A stretch of 64,000 nt of DNA from Mesotaenium endlicherianum. Lineage: Eukaryota; Streptophyta; Zygnematophyceae; Zygnematales; Mesotaeniaceae. The translations under genes and the position numbers were made by a program. Of this stretch, positions 33,640-45,243 are shown piece after piece (the stretch's first letter is position 1; the number at the start of each line of letters is the position of its first letter). The notes beneath the pieces were generated by a model that worked only from the letters and a program-made list of their open reading frames with translations, did not search any database and had not been told where the DNA came from. The stretch is taken from positions 216,334-280,333 of the forward strand of contig WELA01004268.1 in NCBI GenBank assembly GCA_009602735.1. The letters are read 5' to 3'.

Positions 33640-36600
33640 ATGCGTAACCCTCGCACGGGTGGACGTCCCTCGATGACTGCAGCCTTGGCTACAATGGACG
33701 CCGCGCTGATCCCCGGAGCCAATTACTATAGTTTTGACGACGTCAACGACGCCCTCGTAGAGGCCAACGCAGAGATCGCCAGACTCCGCGGCCTCGTCGC
33801 TACCGACAGTTACGACGCGTGCGGAGCCCTCTTCGCACGCGTCCCGCAGTCCGACGCTTCAGCTCCGATAGCTGGCGTCTGCACAGCTCCTGCGCTCTTT
33901 CATGACGCCTACACGTGGCAGCCCCAAGGGCTGGCACCTGGCGCTATAGCAGCGCTGCAACCTCGCACGCGCCCGCCCCACGACAGAGCTACGGCGACCA
34001 GCGCCGCAAACGTCTGCGCAGACGCTTCTGCCAGACCTGCGCACTCTGTGTTGATGTCCGTCAGCAGCCGCTGCACTCGTCCGATCGGGCTGCCAGATGG
34101 CGGGCTGCAGGCGCACGCGGTCCCGCTACCCGGCGTCACAGATGCTGCAGCTCCCGACGCGCCCCTAGACGGTCCGGCACACACGCCAGCACAGCCGCAG
34201 GCTTCGGCAGCCCCTCTGGTTTGTGCCGTCTTGCTGACGCCAGCAGCTGTCGCGACAGGGCGTGCTCGCCAGCTGAGTGACACGTCTGCAGCACACACGG
34301 CTGCCGCGGCCCTCGCCGTACGCGTCGCCATTCCGTGCACAAGTCTGCGCACCAGCCGGCAACACCAGGAGGGTCTCACCCTGCTGGCTGCTGCAAGCAG
34401 CAGGGTCCAGCAGGCGCCGACCCTTGCCACGTGTTCGGCAGGCCAGGCCGCTCTTGCCGGCAGCCACACGCACATTTGCGCGCTCACGCATCCGCTCACA
34501 CCTCGCACGGCGGCGCGAGGTTTGCCGGGCAACCAGCTACAAGATTGCAGCTCGGCAGCCACAGCAGCAGCTGCGCACGCCAGCGGCGCACACGTCCTTC
34601 CACGTGGCGCGTGCACGCAATCCGGCACGGCCAGCGCATATTCGACATATTCGGCGGCTGCGATCGCCATTCCCAATCAGGAGGGGGCATCCCTGATTGC
34701 GCTGTGCAGCCAGAGTGCCGTGCGGAGCGCCGACGACACGCTCACGGCTGCGCAAAGCCAGGGCTTAAACCCTGGCTGCGCCCAGAACCCCCGCGCCGAC
34801 GCAACTTGCGCTACGGGGGCCTCGGCATACGCCCGCGCCAGAGGGAGGGCGTCACTAGCGGCGTACGAGGCAGTCGACGCGGACCTTGAAGCCGGACCGA
34901 CCACGCGCCCTTGCAATCCTAGGAGCGATTGGGAGGCGCCACATGGTAGCCTCCCAGCGACCGCCCATGCGCCAGTCCCGGCAGCCGCGCCAGCAGCCGT
35001 CGCACCTGACGCGTGCGCGGCTGGCGAGACTTTGCCTAACGGCAGCTGCACACCTGCACATCTCTGCACACACTCGCACACGCCGCGCACAACACTGCGA
35101 CGCTCGCTCAGCAGCCCGCCACGCGACCACCTCACGGCAACCACGTCAGCCGCTGCGTACAGCACTTGCGCACACGTGCTGCCATTTGGCACGCGCACGC
35201 AGTCCGACTCAGCCAGCGCACATCTGGCGGCCGCGACTGTTGTCCCAAGTCAGGGAGCGACATCTCCGATGGCGCTGTGCGGTTGCATCTTCGTTTGGAG
35301 CTGCGACAGCACGCACACGGCTGCGCACAGCCAGGGCTTAAACCTTGGCTGCGCACAAAACCCTTGGGACTGCGCGATAAGTGTGGCAAGGGTCCCGGCG
35401 AGCGCACGCTCTACCTGGAGGGCGCCACGTGCCTTGCCTAGGGCAGCCAATACCGACACCGGCCCCGGTTGGGCGACGCGACCTGGCAGGCCCAGCGGCG
35501 CCCTCGTAGCGCCACTTGTCAAGCTGCCAGCAGCCAAGCTTGTGCCAGCTCCGGCGTTCGTGCCAGCAGCCGAAGCGCCTGCGGTCGAAGCGGCGCTGGC
35601 ATGGACAGCCGCCCCGACGGAGGCACCGGCGTTTGCCAAGGCGCCAGCTGCAAGAGGACCCGAGCCAGCGCATCTCACGACGCCAGTACCAGGTGGGCCA
35701 GCGCCACCTGGCGGCCTTCCGATCGCCGAGGCAGCGCCAGCAGCGACGGCTGAGTCAGCATGCCAGGCACCTGCGTCGGCGACTGCGCAGGCATGCTCAG
35801 GAGCGGCCGCACTCGCTCTCGCTACCCCCACGACGCCACCGCCAGGTTTGCCTGCGCCAAACGCGCCAGCGCCAGGTGCGCCAGCGCCAGGTGCATCCGC
35901 GCTGGGAGCACCAGCGCCAGGTACGCCAGCGCCAGGTGTGCCAGCCGCTCGTGTAGTGGCTGTCCGAGCGGGTGCGCCTGCTGTTGCAGCCGCATGCGGC
36001 CCCATTCTGGTCTGCTGCGCACGCACAGTGCCACTTGAAGGCCGCACAGCAGACGGCAGCGCACGGCGCAAGCACGCTTTGGTGGCAATTGGACGCCCAG
36101 CGGTGGCACTGAAGCGCGCCGGGCCGGACCAGGGGCGTTGCACGGAGGAGGCGCCGCGTCTGCCCCGCTCGTTCCGCGTGCTGGACACGCCAGCAGCGCC
36201 AGCGGCCTTCCCGCCTCACGCGATGGCCTCGTCGATGACCACGGTGCAGCTCAGCGCCAAGGTCATCTCGCTGGCGCTTCACCGCATGCCCGCAACCTCC
36301 TTCGCGGAGCTCGGCGTGTCGATGGAAGCCACACGGCAAGCGACCTTGCTACTGATCCAGTCGCGCAGGGCCAGCCAGCGCGCCTCTGACGGCAGGCCAA
36401 CGTCAGACGCGGCAGCCGCGGTGCTCTCCGCACCCGCGCGACCTGCGCATGAGCGCAGGATCATCAGCACGCCTAACGCTGCGTTCTTGGATAATTCGCA
36501 GGGCATCGTGCTGGTCAACACGCAGGCCCCGCAGCGCATTATGTTTGACACTGGCGCCCAGCCAGTCCTCATCAGCCTGCGCTACTTCCGCCAGCTGGGC

Positions 36601-36796
36601 CTCTCGTCAGCTGACCTAGAGGATTTGCCTACGCGGATCAACACTGCTGCCGGCACGTCCGAGACCGTCACCGGGCGCACGCGGTTGGCGCTTCACCTTT
36701 CGGCCCGGCACTCCGGATGAAACGACCATCGACCGGCATGCGTTGGTCACTCGCTCCGAGACCTTCGACGTGCTCCTCGGCCAGGACGTGCTCTTT
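33640..36796 (+). CDS. C1 long Ala/Pro-rich region with aspartic protease
   Basis: An unusually long frame, over 1,000 codons, dominated by Ala, Pro, Thr and Arg. It contains two imperfect repeats of roughly 180-200 residues (shared motifs AHVLP, TQSxxASA, QSQGLNPGCAQNP / HSQGLNLGCAQNP). Near 35860-35945 there is a short-period array encoding APGAPAPGAPAPGASALG-like sequence. A retroviral-type aspartic protease lies at its end (QRIMFDTGAQPVLISLRYF, about 36520-36600). The element is cut at 36796 by insertion of D. The function of the Ala/Pro-rich part is unknown; it may be a disordered linker. Confidence 0.6.
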
Positions 36797-37295
36797 TGTA
36801 GTGAAGCAGGTAGATAAAGTACTTAGTAAAATAGAATACTTTATTCAATACAAGGATCTTTGAACACAAGTGGTAGCTTCTTGAAAGAGAGATGGCTTCT
36901 TGAAAGTTAATATATTTCTGGATTTTGGCAAGTACAAGAGTGATTCTCCAATGTCTTTCTATGTTCTACCTCTTGTTTATATGCTTGCTACATAAGTAAT
37001 TTCTAGGAAAGTGTATGTTGATGTGTTGGCACCCAACACATCCCAAAACTTGCCACCTCTTTCTAGAATAATGTACACATGTCCTTTTGACCTAAAAATG
37101 GCACATTTGACTTTTGCCACATGGAGTTCTTCTAGGTCTTTCCTCTAACTTCGAAAATGCCTTGGAAGGTTCAAAGGACATGAACCAAGTTACTAGAGTA
37201 CCTATTCACACTTGACTCCACACAATACTACTCCAAATATATTTGAAAACATTAAAATATATGCAAACTAATATATAATAACTCAAATCACTACA
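36797..37295 (-). repeat. D 3' LTR
   Basis: 499 bp bounded by TGTAGTGA and TCACTACA. A polypurine tract (inverse of tcacccccccgatag) adjoins at 37296-37310, and a stem-forming gcgccgagacgtcgc (inverse) lies at about 37315-37330. Confidence 0.85.
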
Positions 37296-37331
37296 TCACC
37301 CCCCCGATAGAAAAAGCGACGTCTCGGCGCG

Positions 37332-37457
37332 TCAAGTCAGGTCTTACACATGTGGAGCAAACTAGTCAACAGTTTCAAGTCAGATGCCACACATGTGAAG
37401 AGGACTAGTCAAAGGCGCCAAGTCAGGTGCTACACATGTAAGGTAGACTAGGCAAGG
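37332..37457 (-). repeat. Three tandem copies of a 43-bp unit in the D 3' region
   Basis: Units starting tcaagtcaggt, tcaagtcagat and ccaagtcaggt at 37332, 37375 and 37418, each with acacatgt and actag(t/g)caa. They lie between chromodomain and LTR. Confidence 0.8.
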
Positions 37458-38064
37458 TCGTAGGTGGTGTGACCTTATTGGCTAGCCTACTCCTTAATGA
37501 TAAAGAAAATTGTACAAGTTGGCCCAGAATCTGCCACAAATTCAAAAATTCATAGCGGCCACAGAACTGCCCCAAATCTGAAAATTTGAGTGCCAGACAG
37601 ACTGCGTCAAAGAACTCTACCGGGTCACCAAATTTGAGAGCATTCTAATTTCTGGAGTGTCGTTGAGAGCTGAGAGAGTAGGCACTCCTCCAAATCTGTG
37701 CAGAAACTTCTGAAAATCATAAGTCCTTCTATGCTTCTCCAAATTCTGCAAATTAGGTGTCAAAATGGGCGCTGTAAGAGGTTCTACCAGAGTCTTGAGT
37801 TTCAGAGCATTCCAAGTTCAGGGGAGGGCACAATGTCAGAAGGCATATTCTGCCCTAACAATGCCAGCAGCCTGACCCCCTTCTACTTAGAGCATCATAT
37901 CTCTCTCACCAGTGCTCCAACTTGAGCAAACTTGGACTCTAATTGACCGACTACTCATGCACTACACCTAGGTAAATTTTCAGAATTTATTATGCAGAGA
38001 CCTATCACCAGTAGCAGTTTTAGTTTTCTGTTCAGAAACTGCAAGAAGAGAAGAGTGTCTAATG
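37458..38064 (-). other. D 3' untranslated region
   Basis: About 600 bp with no supported ORF between the chromodomain ORF and the repeat block. It is long for a chromovirus 3' region. Confidence 0.55.
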
Positions 38065-40230
38065 TCAATTTTTCCTCTTTCTTGTTCTTGCAGGCTGCCT
38101 CCAAGGGGTCTTCTGCTGCTTCTTGATGGTGGCAGGCTGCCTCCCTGAAGTCTTCGGGCTTCTAGTAGAGGGACTTGGGGCTGGTCCAAGATGGGGGTTG
38201 GCGGCATGGAAGCGCTTCAACTTTCTCTGAACTTTGTCAAGGTAGTGCGCCGCCACCCAACTATTCTCCGAATCTGGATATCCTTTCCACTTGATCAAGT
38301 ATTGCTGCTGTCTCCTGAAATTTCTCATAGCCACTATGTCTTCCACTTCGTACTCCAAATGATCATCCACTATTGTTGGGGCTGGTGGGGTTGTCACACG
38401 TCCTGGGAACTTGTTGTCGGGTTGCACATACGACTTGAAGAGGGAAGCGTGGAATACGGGGTCGATGTGCATAGTGCGGGGAATTCTAGCTTGAAAGCAA
38501 CGGAGTTGACTTGCTGGATAATCTTGAAGGGTCCCAAATACTTGGGAGAGAACTTGCTGCCGGCAGGCCTGTTGTTCATGGAAATATTCTTGGATGATAG
38601 TAACACGTTGTCACCCACTCTGTACGTAATTTCTCTTCTGGATCTGTTCGCCACTCTTGCTTGAGCATCTTGCGCGTGTTGTAGAGCTTTCTTCGCTGCT
38701 GTAAGGGCTGCTTCTAATGTCTCCATAAAATCTGTGGCTGCAGGTACTTCATCATGGCCAGCCGTGAAGCTCAGTGGCGTGGTCGGATGGAAGCCATAGT
38801 TGAGGAAGAATGGGGACTCTTGGGTAGAGGCCTGCGTAGTGTTGTTGTAGGCAAACTCGAGGGGGGTCAAGTACATGTCCCAGTCTTGCTCGAGGGTAGA
38901 CACGTAGGCGTTTAGAGAGGTCTTTAGGGTACGATTCATACGCTCGGTTTGCCCATCTGATTGTGGGTGGTAGGCAGTAGACATATCCAGCGATGTACCC
39001 AAGTTCTTGAAGAGATTTTTCCAGAAATGGCTTGTGAATCTTGGATCTCTATCTGACACAATTCTTGATGGTAGTCCATGTAGTTGGAAGATGTTGTCAA
39101 AGATGAGTCTTGCAAGTTGTGGTGCTATAGCCTTAGTCGTCGTGGGAATAAAATGAGCCATCTTGGTAAGTCTGTCCACCACCGTGAGTATTGCATTATG
39201 GCCTCGAGGTGTCACGGGCAAGTCCACGATAAGGTCCATTGAGATGTCCGTCCATTGTCTTTCGGGGATTGGTAGTGGTTGGAGGAGTCCTCCCGCCTTT
39301 TGCGATGATGGCTTGATTCTTTGGCATGTGTCACAGCTCCTGCAGTACTCCTTGACTTGCTTAGACATGCCTGGCCAACAATAAGTCCTAGCTAGAACGC
39401 CCGTGGTCCTTAGGATTCCAAAGTGTCCTCCAAGAGGGTTGTCGTGTGCTTCTCGTAGAAGCAAGAGCCGGAGGTCTAAGTCATTAGGAACACATCTCTG
39501 GCCCGTGTCTTGCCTCACCCAATAATTGCCTTCTTGCTTCTTGTATGGGTCCAAGGCTGCTTCTCCGTTCTTGTAGTAAGGGTCTCTTTCATAGGCGGCT
39601 GAAAATCGAGCTTCCAGATCTGTCTTCAGGGATGTCATCACGGCGTTTAATTGCAGTCTTGAGAGGGGGTCAGCCGGGTTTGTCTTTCCGGGCTGGTACT
39701 GAATCGTGAAGTTGTATTGTTGCAAGTACCCGCTCCATCTTGCTTGTCTCCTTGAGAGATACGGCTGCATCTGGAGGTGCTTCAACGCCTCGTGGTCCGT
39801 GGTGACCAGTACCTTGCGTCCTTCAACGTAGCAGCGCCAAACCTTCAAGGCATGTACAATCTCCAATGCCTCTCGCTCCGTGATTGTATAATTTTGCTCG
39901 GCCGGATTTAGCTTTCTTGACTCGTAGGCAATGGGCTGCAGTCCCTTGCCTTGGTCTTGAAGCAGGATTGCTCCTATTGCATAGGAAGATGCATCGGTGA
40001 TGACGTGGAAGGGCCAATCTGGGTTTGGACTTGGGAGAGTGAGCACCGGGGATGTGGTCAATCTTCGCTTTAACTCTTGAAATGCCTCTTCNTCTCTTCC
40101 TCTTTCTTGGTCCATGTATAAAGGCTGTCCTTCTTGAGTAGATCTCTCAGGAGGGCTGCTATGTGCGAGAAGCTTTGGATGAATCTCCTGTACCAATTGG
40201 CAAATCCCAAGAATGACTGGAGTTCTTTCT
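38065..40230 (-). CDS. D pol: RNase H, integrase, chromodomain
   Basis: Minus strand, in order: end of RT and RNase H ([20 protein letters not shown] ... TDHEALKHL ... NPADPLSRL, about 39650-40060), integrase H2C2 zinc finger ([10 protein letters not shown] ... [11 protein letters not shown]), the D-D-E core ([29 protein letters not shown]), a C-terminal part ([12 protein letters not shown]), and a chromodomain ([13 protein letters not shown] ... [15 protein letters not shown]). The tail is basic and Pro-rich. Ns at 40092 and 40254 make the upstream edge uncertain. Fossil element. Confidence 0.85.
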
Positions 40231-40253
40231 TGGTCGTGGGGGTTGGCCATTCC

Positions 40254-40254
40254 N
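40254..40254. other. Single-N join between D and C2
   Basis: To the left the sequence is D (minus strand). To the right it jumps to a C position equivalent to 35513 in C1, without D's 5' half or any target duplication. This is best read as an assembly join. Confidence 0.7.
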
Positions 40255-41582
40255 CTTGTCAGGCTGCCAGCAGCCAAGCCTGCCCTAGCTCCGGCGTTCG
40301 TGCCAGCAGCCAAAACGCCTGCGGCCAAAGCGGCGCTGGCATTCGCAGCCGCTCTAATAGAGGCACCAGCGTTTGCCGAGGCTCCAGCTGCAGGAGGACT
40401 CGAGCCAGCGCATCTCAAGGCGCCAGTACCAGGTAGGCCAGCGCCACCTGGCGACCTTCCGGTCGCCGAGGCAGCGCCAGCAGCGACGGCTGAGTCAGCA
40501 TGCCTGGCACCTGCGCCGGCGATTGCGCAGGCATGCTTAGGATCTGCCGCACTCGCTCTCGCTACCCCCACAACGCCAACGCCAGGTGCGCCTGCGCCGA
40601 GCGCGCCTGCGCCGAGCGCGCCAGCGCCAGGTGCGCCAGCGCCAGGTGCATCCGCGCTGGGAGCACCAGCGCCAGGTACGCCAGCGCCAGGTGTGCCAGT
40701 TGCTCATTTACTGGCTGTCCGAGCGGCTGCGTCTGCTGTTGCAGCCGCGTGCGGCCCCATTCTGGCCTGCTGCGCACACACAGTGCCACTTGGAGGCCGC
40801 ACAGCAGACAGCAGCGCACGGCGCAAGCACGCTTTGTTGGCAGCCGGACGCCCAGCGGTGGCACAGAAGCGCGCCGGGCCCGATCAGGGGCGTCGCACGG
40901 AGGAGGCGCCGCGTCTGCCCCGCTTGTTCCGCGTGCTAGACTCGCCAGCAACGCCAGCGGCCTTCGCGCCTCATGCGATGGCCTCGTCGATGACCACAGT
41001 GCAGCTCAGCGCCGAGGTCATCTCGCTGGCGCTTCACCGCATGCCCGCAGTCTCCTTCGCGGAGCTCGGCGTGTCGATGGAGGCCACACGGCAGGCGACC
41101 CAGCTACTGCTCCAATTGCGCAGGGCCAGCCAGCGCGTCTCTGACGGCAGGCCAACGTCAGACGCGGCAGCCGCGGTGCTCTCCGCACCCGCGCGACCTG
41201 CGCATGAGCGCAGGATGATCAGCACGCCTAACGCTGCGTTTTTGGATAATTCGCAGGGCATCGTGCTGGTCAACAGGCAGGCCCCGCAGCGCATCATGTT
41301 TGACACTGGCGCCCAGCCAGTCCTCATCAGCCTGCGCTACTTCCGCTAGCTGGGCCTCTCGTCAGCCGACGTAGAGGATTCGCCTACGCGGATCAACACC
41401 GCTGCCAGCACGTCCGAGATCGTAACCGGGCGCACGCGGCTGGCCCTGCGCTTCACCTTTCGGCCCGGCACTCCGGATGAGACGACCATCCACCGGCATG
41501 CGTTGGTCACTCGCTCCGAGACCTTCGACGTGCTCCTTGGCCAGGACGTGCTCTTTCCTATTGGCGCCGTAGTGAAAACTGG

Positions 41583-42656
41583 GTGGAGCGGGTCTTTTAT
41601 CGACCCGAATGGCAGTCAGGGGGGACCCGCACTGCATCTGTGCCACTTGACATCTTGGATCGTCGCTCAGCTGAGTCCGCCCTCTACGGCTTCATGGCGC
41701 TGGACGACGGACGGTCCGTGGTTCAGACCGATAAGGGGGGGGCCGAGGATGACAAGGTCTCCGTCGGCGCCGACTTACTGGAGACGCAGGAGATGGATCC
41801 CAAGCTGTCTGGTGCTAAGCTCCACCTCACACCCCAGGAGCAGGCAGACGCTCTGGTTGCACAAGCCAGGGAGACAGTGCGGATCTACGCCGCGCATAAC
41901 GTCATGATGCGTCAGATGGCGGCAGGCGCCGTCGAGGCACACGCCGTTGCCACGGCTGCCCTTAATGCTGCAGCGCACGCTCATGACGCAGCAACAGCCG
42001 CAGCAGCCATACCTAGGCCACAGCCTCCTACGACGAGCGGACCCTCCTCAAGATCACACGTCCGCGTACGGCATGACGTGCCTGTGGGGGTCGCCATCCA
42101 GTACGGCATGGCATCCCAGTCGCCCTCACCCACACCGTTGCACAGGACAGGCGACTCGTGGCCACGCACTACCACGTCCAAGGATGAGGCCATGAGGCAG
42201 GCAGCGTTCCCAGGCAGGTCCGACGACGCGTCATTGAGCAGCGAGGAGGACGAGTGGCAGGAGTGGTCCCAAGAGGCCGCAGAGGAGCCCGCAGCCCAGC
42301 CGTCAGCAGAGCCACCGCCGCCCACGCCTACAGCTCGCGTCCGACGCCAGCCTACAGGGCCTCCCGGCTTCAGTTCTCTCTCACACGAGACCACGGCCAA
42401 TCCCCGTCAAGCCCATCCATGCGCCGGCGGGCCTAGTCGTCCGATACAGCACGACTGTTCGACCAGCAACGAGTGCCGTGACGTCACGCACTTGTTCGCT
42501 GGCAACAGCCTGAGCACAGGCTGGCCAGGTCGCGCCTCCGCCAGCACTGCCTCCACGGTTCCTTTCTCCGATATCGACCCGCAAGCCGGACGTGCGCAGC
42601 AGACAGTGGCCAGGACCAGCATCCTCGGTCCTCGGCGTACAGGTCCTTCCCCCTAA
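41583..42656 (+). CDS. C2 ORF after protease, with a possible methyltransferase motif I
   Basis: A 357-codon frame starting MERVFYRPEWQ. The middle is Ala/Pro/Ser-rich with an acidic patch (SSEEDEWQEWSQE). Near its end (42480-42600) it reads DVTHLFAGNSLSTGW and, about 25 residues after LFAG, FSDIDPQA. That spacing resembles motifs I (LFAG/LFDG) and II of C5 cytosine methyltransferases. Because motifs VIII-X are recognisable further along the same element, this may be the start of the methyltransferase region; on its own the match is weak. Confidence 0.4.
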   Translation: MERVFYRPEWQSGGTRTASVPLDILDRRSAESALYGFMALDDGRSVVQTDKGGAEDDKVSVGADLLETQEMDPKLSGAKLHLTPQEQADALVAQARETVRIYAAHNVMMRQMAAGAVEAHAVATAALNAAAHAHDAATAAAAIPRPQPPTTSGPSSRSHVRVRHDVPVGVAIQYGMASQSPSPTPLHRTGDSWPRTTTSKDEAMRQAAFPGRSDDASLSSEEDEWQEWSQEAAEEPAAQPSAEPPPPTPTARVRRQPTGPPGFSSLSHETTANPRQAHPCAGGPSRPIQHDCSTSNECRDVTHLFAGNSLSTGWPGRASASTASTVPFSDIDPQAGRAQQTVARTSILGPRRTGPSP

Positions 42657-42709
42657 GCTGGGCCAGCTCTACGCTTTGCACGCCGCACTTTGCCACTAGA
42701 CCGGCGCGC

Positions 42710-42845
42710 ACGCGAGGTCACTCCGATCCGCGACCATACTAGGGTTGCCCGCAAGGTCGCGCCTCTGCGCGACACTTCCAGGGACGCACGGGAGGTCACT
42801 CCTCTTTGCGAGGGAGAGAGAGGTCACTCCTTTGCGCGAGACGCG
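42710..42845 (+). repeat. Short tandem repeat in C2, about 39-bp unit
   Basis: Four imperfect copies centred on gcgaggtcactcc / gcaaggtcgcgcc / gggaggtcactcc / agaggtcactcc at about 42710, 42750, 42789 and 42819. In one frame they encode REVTPIRD/RKVAPLRD/REVTPLCE. Confidence 0.65.
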
Positions 42846-43362
42846 CCCGCGCTCCGTCACACCGCCGTATGACGGTCCACGCGCTCTCCGCACCCGCAAG
42901 CATGACGCACAGTCTTCCTCCACCACTGCAGCCCACGCACTATATCAGACGCCGCCTGGCTGGCCTGCCGCCGTTCCGCGCAGCCACATAGCCGGCGACG
43001 GGCCGTCTGGGTCACCTCCTCATAAGGTGGCCCGCACTGCTACGCGCCCCCGCGACCGTCATCCTCATCCGCACGCAACACGCGCAGGGCCCATGCAGCG
43101 CAGCCAGCGAGAGCGCTTCCGACTCGCATCTCTTTCTTCGCTGCGCCCGCGAGTCCAACTCGCCCCACGTCAGCTCGTCCGTCCTCAACAGGCAGCACAT
43201 TAGGACAAGCGCTCCGTCTGCACAGTGCCCCTTCAGGCGGATCTTCGCCAGCGTCAGCGTTCGTACTTTGATCAACATCCCCAGCTGCCTCAGCGCACCG
43301 CCACAGTGCAGTTGGCCCACGCCGATTCACACCACGCAGCCTATAGGACGAGGGACCGGTGG

Positions 43363-44083
43363 TGAAATGAATCGACTTACCAAATAGGCGATCAATAATT
43401 AATAAAAGATCTTTATATCAGCAAGTAATCTTCATGGATTTTTCGTTAACTGATTAAACGGCAAAAGGGCAACACACTAGCAGTGAACAACACTCGTAAG
43501 TCAAATGCGGGTAAACTAGCATCAATAATGCAATTAGTAAACTCATACATAAGCAAGGTTAGAAGACAGTGCGTATCAATGGCTTCTCGCCTTGGATTTA
43601 GATCTCTCTGAGTAAGCTGTACAAGAGAGTTGGCCTTGTTTTCGAATGCCGAACTCGAGAGCAATACCTAGCATATGTACACTGAATGAGTTTACTGTTC
43701 AACGACCAGTGCGATGGCACCGCCTACCCGGGAGTTGACCACGTTGGTAGGACCTCGGTTAACCAAATCCACCGCCATCTCCCATCATCCCGAATAGCCA
43801 TCCATCATAGGGATGTCATCTGGCTATTCATCTAGCATATCGCACTTAGATGCATATCAAGGCAGTTCGCTGCTACCGAGTACGGAAGTCAGCTGGCTGT
43901 CAAAGAATGTGTCAGCAAGCTGACTTAAGCTGACTTCAGCCTGCTGCTTCCGTCTGAGTCATTAAATTGATATTAAATGTAAAGTCCAGCAGACTGATTA
44001 TTAAATAGAGTTCAGCAGGCTGAACTTATTTAACTGTTATATTTAAATGAATATTATACCAACCAATATACTGATTCATTACA
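43363..44083 (-). repeat. A2 3' LTR
   Basis: Plus strand TGAAATGAATC...GATTCATTACA. The adjoining polypurine tract (inverse of atccctccaactt) is at 44084-44096 and the palindrome gttgtcgcctcgacaac at 44102-44118. Confidence 0.93.
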
Positions 44084-44202
44084 ATCCCTCCAACTTAACA
44101 TGTTGTCGCCTCGACAACACTGACACAGGGGACATGGATTTTCCCGACTGAAATTACTGATCCCTCTCCCATACAGCGTGCTGTGCCCTTGGCCCTCTGC
44201 CC

Positions 44203-45243
44203 TTAAGAGGGAGATGCCCCTGGGGCCCTATGGTCAGGAGAGTCAATCCTCCTCCTGTCTTGGGGTCTTCTGAAGCCTGTCAGAGAGGGAGGCTCCGCGT
44301 AGGGACCCTGCGAAGAACGCAGTAACTGTGCGGTTTCCTCTTGCACGGTCTGAAACTGAATGGAGGCAGCCTTCTCCTAGGCAGCCCTCAAACTGACAGG
44401 TACATGTACCGGCATTCCAAAAGGATGTTGCATGACATGAGCTAAGGGTACATGCCCTCTCTGCGAGGGAGATGCCGGCAGGCCTCTGGCTATTTCTCTA
44501 GCAGCCCTCCTGTCTGCCCTGTCTGACTGGGTCTCCGTGCCTGGAGATGGGCTCTGTCCTATGGCAGTTCCCAGTCAAGTGATATCCTCCTCTTCAGCGA
44601 GCTGCTGCAGGGCCGACTCAGCCTTCTCCCTTACAGGGGATGTGGCAGGTGTCAGGATCACGGCGGGGCTAGTGTCCTCCTCCTTGCCTTCCTCCTCTTC
44701 TTCCTCTGACCCCTCCTCCTCTCTGTCCCCGGGTTCCTCTGAGACTGCTGGGGTCTCTTCTGTCAGCTGCTCCAGCTCCTCCCGAAAAAAAGAATATCCC
44801 GTTGACCTTCCCCTTTTGGGTGCTGGTGGGGGCTGCTGAGTCCGAACCGCATACAGGTTCTTTTCCCCCTGCTTGCTTGCCCATTTGGCATAAGCGTGCT
44901 TCCCTTTAGAGAATGACTCTCGGACCCTGCTCCTGTCCCCCTGCATTTCTTGGCTCATGCAGTCACTTACTCCATCCAATCTTGGGTCCCAAGCCGCAAT
45001 GTGAGGGGGCAATACTATGTTCCCCTTTAGGTCTGTCAGGAAATCCTCATCCGTCGCCCTGTCATTTTGCTGGTCCCTCATGTTGATGGTCATCCACCGC
45101 CAATTGGTAGGCTTTTGGAAGAAGGCAGGGTCTGTCCTTTTCAGAATACAAGGGTACCAGTGCCCTGCAAAGTCCAGCAAACTGGTTTCCCTGGCCAAGA
45201 ATTCCCAGCTCCTTCTCTCCACCTCATGATACATGGCCTTGAA
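44203..45243 (-). pseudogene. A2 third ORF, C-terminal part
   Basis: Minus strand: NEVERRSWEF-like start (HEVERRSWEFLA), WRWMTINM, LPPHIAAWDPRLDG, then an acidic Glu-rich and Pro/Ser-rich tail ending APGASPS. It closely resembles the A1 version and is separated from its N-terminal part by A3. Confidence 0.75.

Larger units (their letters stand above)
36797..40253 (-). mobile_element. Chromovirus D inserted in C1, 5' part absent
   Basis: Minus-strand Ty3/gypsy chromovirus. Its 3' LTR (36797-37295) begins and ends with the perfect inverted pair TGTAGTGA/TCACTACA. It sits within C1 right after gacgtgctctt, a site seen uninterrupted in C2 (about 41553). The internal part covers the 3' untranslated region, chromodomain, integrase and RNase H. 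Sequence upstream of RNase H, with gag and the 5' LTR, is not present; the element stops at a single N (40254). The retained coding part is largely open. Confidence 0.88.
40256..43362 (+). mobile_element. Element C, copy C2, left part
   Basis: Parallel to 35513-36796 of C1 at about 90% identity by eye, then continuing past the site where D interrupts C1. It contains the Ala/Pro short-period array (40575-40700), the aspartic protease (IMFDTGAQPVLISLRYF, about 41290-41345), a following ORF (41583-42656), and a GC-rich, Arg/Pro-rich stretch with a short tandem repeat (42710-42840). It is cut at 43362 by A2 with target duplication GGTGG and resumes at 61361. The left part is broken in several places. 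Confidence 0.85.

Noticed and set aside
35250-36188. Antisense 312-codon frame in element C
   Set aside because: Mirror of the Ala/Pro-rich sense frame, with composition explained by GC-rich repeats.
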